DNA of 6,088 bases from Anaerolineaceae bacterium UBA5211 (GTDB lineage: Bacteria > Chloroflexota > Anaerolineae > Anaerolineales > Anaerolineaceae): the NCBI GenBank assembly GCA_002412595.1, contig DHVJ01000015.1, positions 1-6,088 on the forward strand. The letters run 5' to 3'. The position numbers and the translations under genes were made by a program. Below, piece by piece: positions 4,621 to 6,088 of the stretch. Position 1 is the stretch's first letter. Each line of letters starts with the position of its first letter. The notes under the pieces were generated by a model. That model ran no database searches. It saw nothing but the letters and a program-made list of their open reading frames with translations, and was not told where the DNA came from.

Positions 4621-5373
4621 ATGAGCGATACCACTTACACGATCAAACAAATTGCTGATATTGCCGGCGTGACCACCCGCACCATCCGCTACTATGATCA
4701 GATTGACCTGCTTAAACCAGCAGATATCCGTGTCAATGGCTACCGTTATTATGATCGGTCTAGTTTACTCAGGCTGCAGCAGATTATGTTTTTCCGTGAG
4801 CTGGACTTGCCGTTAGAAGATATCCGCTCAATTGTTAACCGTCCTGATTTTGATTTGATAGACGCGCTTAAGAAGCACCGCATCACACTGCAAAAACAGC
4901 AAACTCGCTTGCAGCGCCTGCTGCGCACATTGGATCAAACCATCGACAGCCTGACCGGCACCGGTGAGATGAGCGAAAAGGATTACTTCGCAGGCTTTGA
5001 TCAATCGCAGTATGAAGAAGAAGTCCGTGCACGTTGGGGCAATACCTACCAAACCACCCAATCCCAACAGAAGTGGGCCAGTTACTCGCCCCAGCAGCAG
5101 GAAGAGATCAAGGCGCAAAGCGGCCAGTTAATCATGCGTATGGTTGGCAGCGACCCGTCTGCTTCACCCGAAGACGCGGCCATCCAGCAGGCTGTGGGAG
5201 AATATTTTGACTATTTGAATCGCTATTTCTACACCTGCGACCTGGAATTCTTCCGCGGGCTGGCGGATATGTGGGTGTCCGATCCACGTTTCGCGGTTAA
5301 CTATGAGCGTGTGCGACCCGGTGGGGCTGCTTTCGTGCGCGAGGCTGTACACCATTATTGCGATACACACTAA
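4621..5373 (+). CDS. MerR-family transcriptional regulator with TipAS antibiotic-binding domain
   Basis: This is a cytoplasmic DNA-binding regulator, probably activated by a small molecule. Residues 7-26 form the helix-turn-helix (IKQIADIAGVTTRTIRYYDQ) and are followed by the wing with NGYRYYDRSSLLRLQQI (39-55). A long helix rich in Gln, Arg and Leu (about 80-112) is the usual MerR dimerisation coiled coil. Residues about 125-248 match the TipAS fold, with the conserved DLEFFRGLADMWVSDPRFAVNYE (207-229). The 250 residues match TipAL/Mta-type proteins. Cys206, just before this block, lies where many TipAS domains have a conserved cysteine; in Streptomyces TipAL a TipAS cysteine binds thiopeptide antibiotics covalently. 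No efflux gene is adjacent, so its own promoter is the only visible target. There is no Shine-Dalgarno site, which suggests leaderless translation. No clear terminator follows. Confidence 0.93.
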   Translation: MSDTTYTIKQIADIAGVTTRTIRYYDQIDLLKPADIRVNGYRYYDRSSLLRLQQIMFFRELDLPLEDIRSIVNRPDFDLIDALKKHRITLQKQQTRLQRLLRTLDQTIDSLTGTGEMSEKDYFAGFDQSQYEEEVRARWGNTYQTTQSQQKWASYSPQQQEEIKAQSGQLIMRMVGSDPSASPEDAAIQQAVGEYFDYLNRYFYTCDLEFFRGLADMWVSDPRFAVNYERVRPGGAAFVREAVHHYCDTH

Positions 5374-5398
5374 GCATTTTCAGAGGGGTTACCTTTTA

Positions 5399-5420
5399 AT
5401 TTGCAATTAGTTATGCAAAT
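5399..5420. promoter_or_regulatory. Inverted repeat downstream of the MerR gene
   Basis: ATTTGCA (5399-5405) and TGCAAAT (5414-5420) are a perfect 7-bp inverted repeat with an 8-bp spacer. No T-run follows, so it is not an intrinsic terminator. It is about 100 bp upstream of the aldolase -10 box and might be an operator. Elsewhere in the 5374-5571 gap there is only a direct repeat ATTAATCC (5425-5432, 5481-5488) and AT-rich sequence. Confidence 0.4.
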
Positions 5421-5523
5421 AATAATTAATCCGGTTTTTATTTCTTTAAATCCTGCAATGGTTTAGATAATTAACAGTTGATTAATCCCTTTATTCTTAC
5501 CCACACTGTTGCATATTTAATAC

Positions 5524-5529
5524 TATAAT
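5524..5529 (+). promoter_or_regulatory. -10 box of the aldolase promoter
   Basis: A perfect TATAAT lies 42 nt before the aldolase ATG. No good -35 hexamer is found at 16-18 bp upstream (sequence around CCACAC), so the promoter may need an activator or be weak. The leader would be about 35-36 nt. Confidence 0.55.
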
Positions 5530-5559
5530 TGCTCGGGTACGAAATCGGGATTATTACTT

Positions 5560-5565
5560 AAGGAG
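5560..5565 (+). promoter_or_regulatory. Shine-Dalgarno site of the aldolase gene
   Basis: AAGGAG lies six bases before the ATG at 5572 and fixes this start. It contrasts with the three plus-strand genes upstream, which lack such a site. Confidence 0.88.
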
Positions 5566-5571
5566 ATATAT

Positions 5572-6088
5572 ATGATCGTTACTACCAAAAAATTATTTGA
5601 AGCGGCATACGGCAAATATGCCTTAGGCGCTTATAACATCAATAACCTTGAACAGGCCATGGGCTTATTCCAGGGAAGTGTTGACAGTCAAGCGCCTTTT
5701 ATCATCCAAATCAGCAAAGGTGCACGCAGTTACACCAACAAACTGATGCTGGAATCCATCATTCGGGCAGCCGATGAGGTTTTCCCCGAGGCCGTTTTCG
5801 CAGTTCACCTCGATCACGGTGATGAAGCAGCCTGCTTCGATTGCATCGAAAGCGGCTTCTACAGTTCAGTCATGATTGACGCCAGCAGCGAACCCTACGA
5901 AAAGAACATCGAGATCACCAAACGTGTCGTGGACGCGGCCCATGCCAAAGGCATCGTGGTTGAAGCTGAATTGGGCCAGTTAGGCGGCGTGGAAGAACAC
6001 GTCAGCGTTTCTGAAGAGAACGCCAAACTGACCAACCCCGGCCAGGCTAAAGATTTCGTGGATCGCAGCGGCTGCGACTCACTGGCGG
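5572..6088 (+). CDS. fba: Class II fructose-1,6-bisphosphate aldolase, 3' end cut by window
   Basis: This is the cytoplasmic zinc enzyme that interconverts fructose-1,6-bisphosphate with glyceraldehyde-3-phosphate and dihydroxyacetone phosphate in glycolysis and gluconeogenesis. The first 172 codons are present. Class II markers are LGAYNINNLEQ (18-28), HLDHGD (79-84) with the catalytic Asp81 and zinc ligand His82, SVMIDAS (99-105), and VEAELGQLGG (130-139), which contains a zinc-ligand glutamate. Later residues, including the second zinc histidine and the phosphate-binding GGS/NIDT motifs, lie outside the window, so completeness cannot be judged. Tagatose-bisphosphate aldolase (GatY/KbaY) is a close relative and cannot be fully excluded. 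The gene has its own promoter-like box and ribosome binding site and is probably transcribed separately from the MerR gene. Confidence 0.93.
   Translation, partial: MIVTTKKLFEAAYGKYALGAYNINNLEQAMGLFQGSVDSQAPFIIQISKGARSYTNKLMLESIIRAADEVFPEAVFAVHLDHGDEAACFDCIESGFYSSVMIDASSEPYEKNIEITKRVVDAAHAKGIVVEAELGQLGGVEEHVSVSEENAKLTNPGQAKDFVDRSGCDSLA

Noticed and set aside
5425..5488. Direct repeat ATTAATCC in the MerR-aldolase gap as a phage attachment or integration site
   Set aside because: Only eight AT-rich bases, no integrase or tRNA gene nearby; likely chance.
1..6088. Mobile element, CRISPR array, tRNA or rRNA
   Set aside because: No transposase or integrase motifs, no regularly spaced repeats, and no cloverleaf or conserved rRNA segments were seen on either strand.

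Overview
The window looks like a chromosomal fragment of a Chloroflexota bacterium, probably of the class Anaerolineae. This rests on protein style and gene content, not on a marker gene: moderate GC, an Ala-rich lipoprotein linker, an LpxL/PatA-fold acyltransferase next to a CDP-alcohol phosphotransferase with no LPS genes in view, and several genes that appear to be transcribed without a leader. No rRNA, tRNA, CRISPR array or insertion sequence is visible.

Left part (1-2351, minus strand): a polar amino acid ABC uptake operon, transcribed right to left. The order is lipoprotein substrate-binding protein (1464-2351), one permease (514-1392) and ATPase (1-521, cut by the window edge). A strong 11-bp hairpin separates the binding-protein gene from the permease gene. 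The permease and ATPase genes overlap by 8 bp.

The stretch 2352-2831 has no large gene but is rich in regulatory structure, nearly all of it oriented towards the transporter operon. Read on the minus strand it holds an inverted repeat (2695-2720), a promoter with consensus -35 and 17-bp spacing (2666-2694), and a perfect 14-bp palindrome at the predicted transcription start (2648-2661). A possible 25-codon leader ORF (2578-2655) follows, then two hairpins and an intrinsic terminator (2511-2539) about 160 nt before the binding-protein start codon. An 8-bp stretch in the first hairpin is complementary to the 5' arm of the terminator, which is the layout expected of a transcription attenuator or riboswitch. 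This is the most interesting part of the window.

Middle (2832-4575, plus strand): an LpxL/PatA-type lipid acyltransferase gene followed by a CDP-alcohol phosphatidyltransferase gene, closed by a clear intrinsic terminator. Together they suggest phospholipid or glycolipid synthesis at the membrane.

Right (4581-6088, plus strand): a MerR-family regulator with a C-terminal TipAS drug-binding domain, with its own MerR-type promoter (19-bp spacer over a dyad). After a 198-bp gap comes the first 172 codons of a class II fructose-1,6-bisphosphate aldolase gene, which has its own Shine-Dalgarno site and a consensus -10 box.

The acyltransferase, phosphotransferase and MerR genes lack a Shine-Dalgarno site and have -10-like boxes within about 10 nt of the ATG. 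The transporter and aldolase genes have ordinary Shine-Dalgarno sites or, for the ATPase, translational coupling. The organism therefore seems to mix leaderless and leadered initiation.
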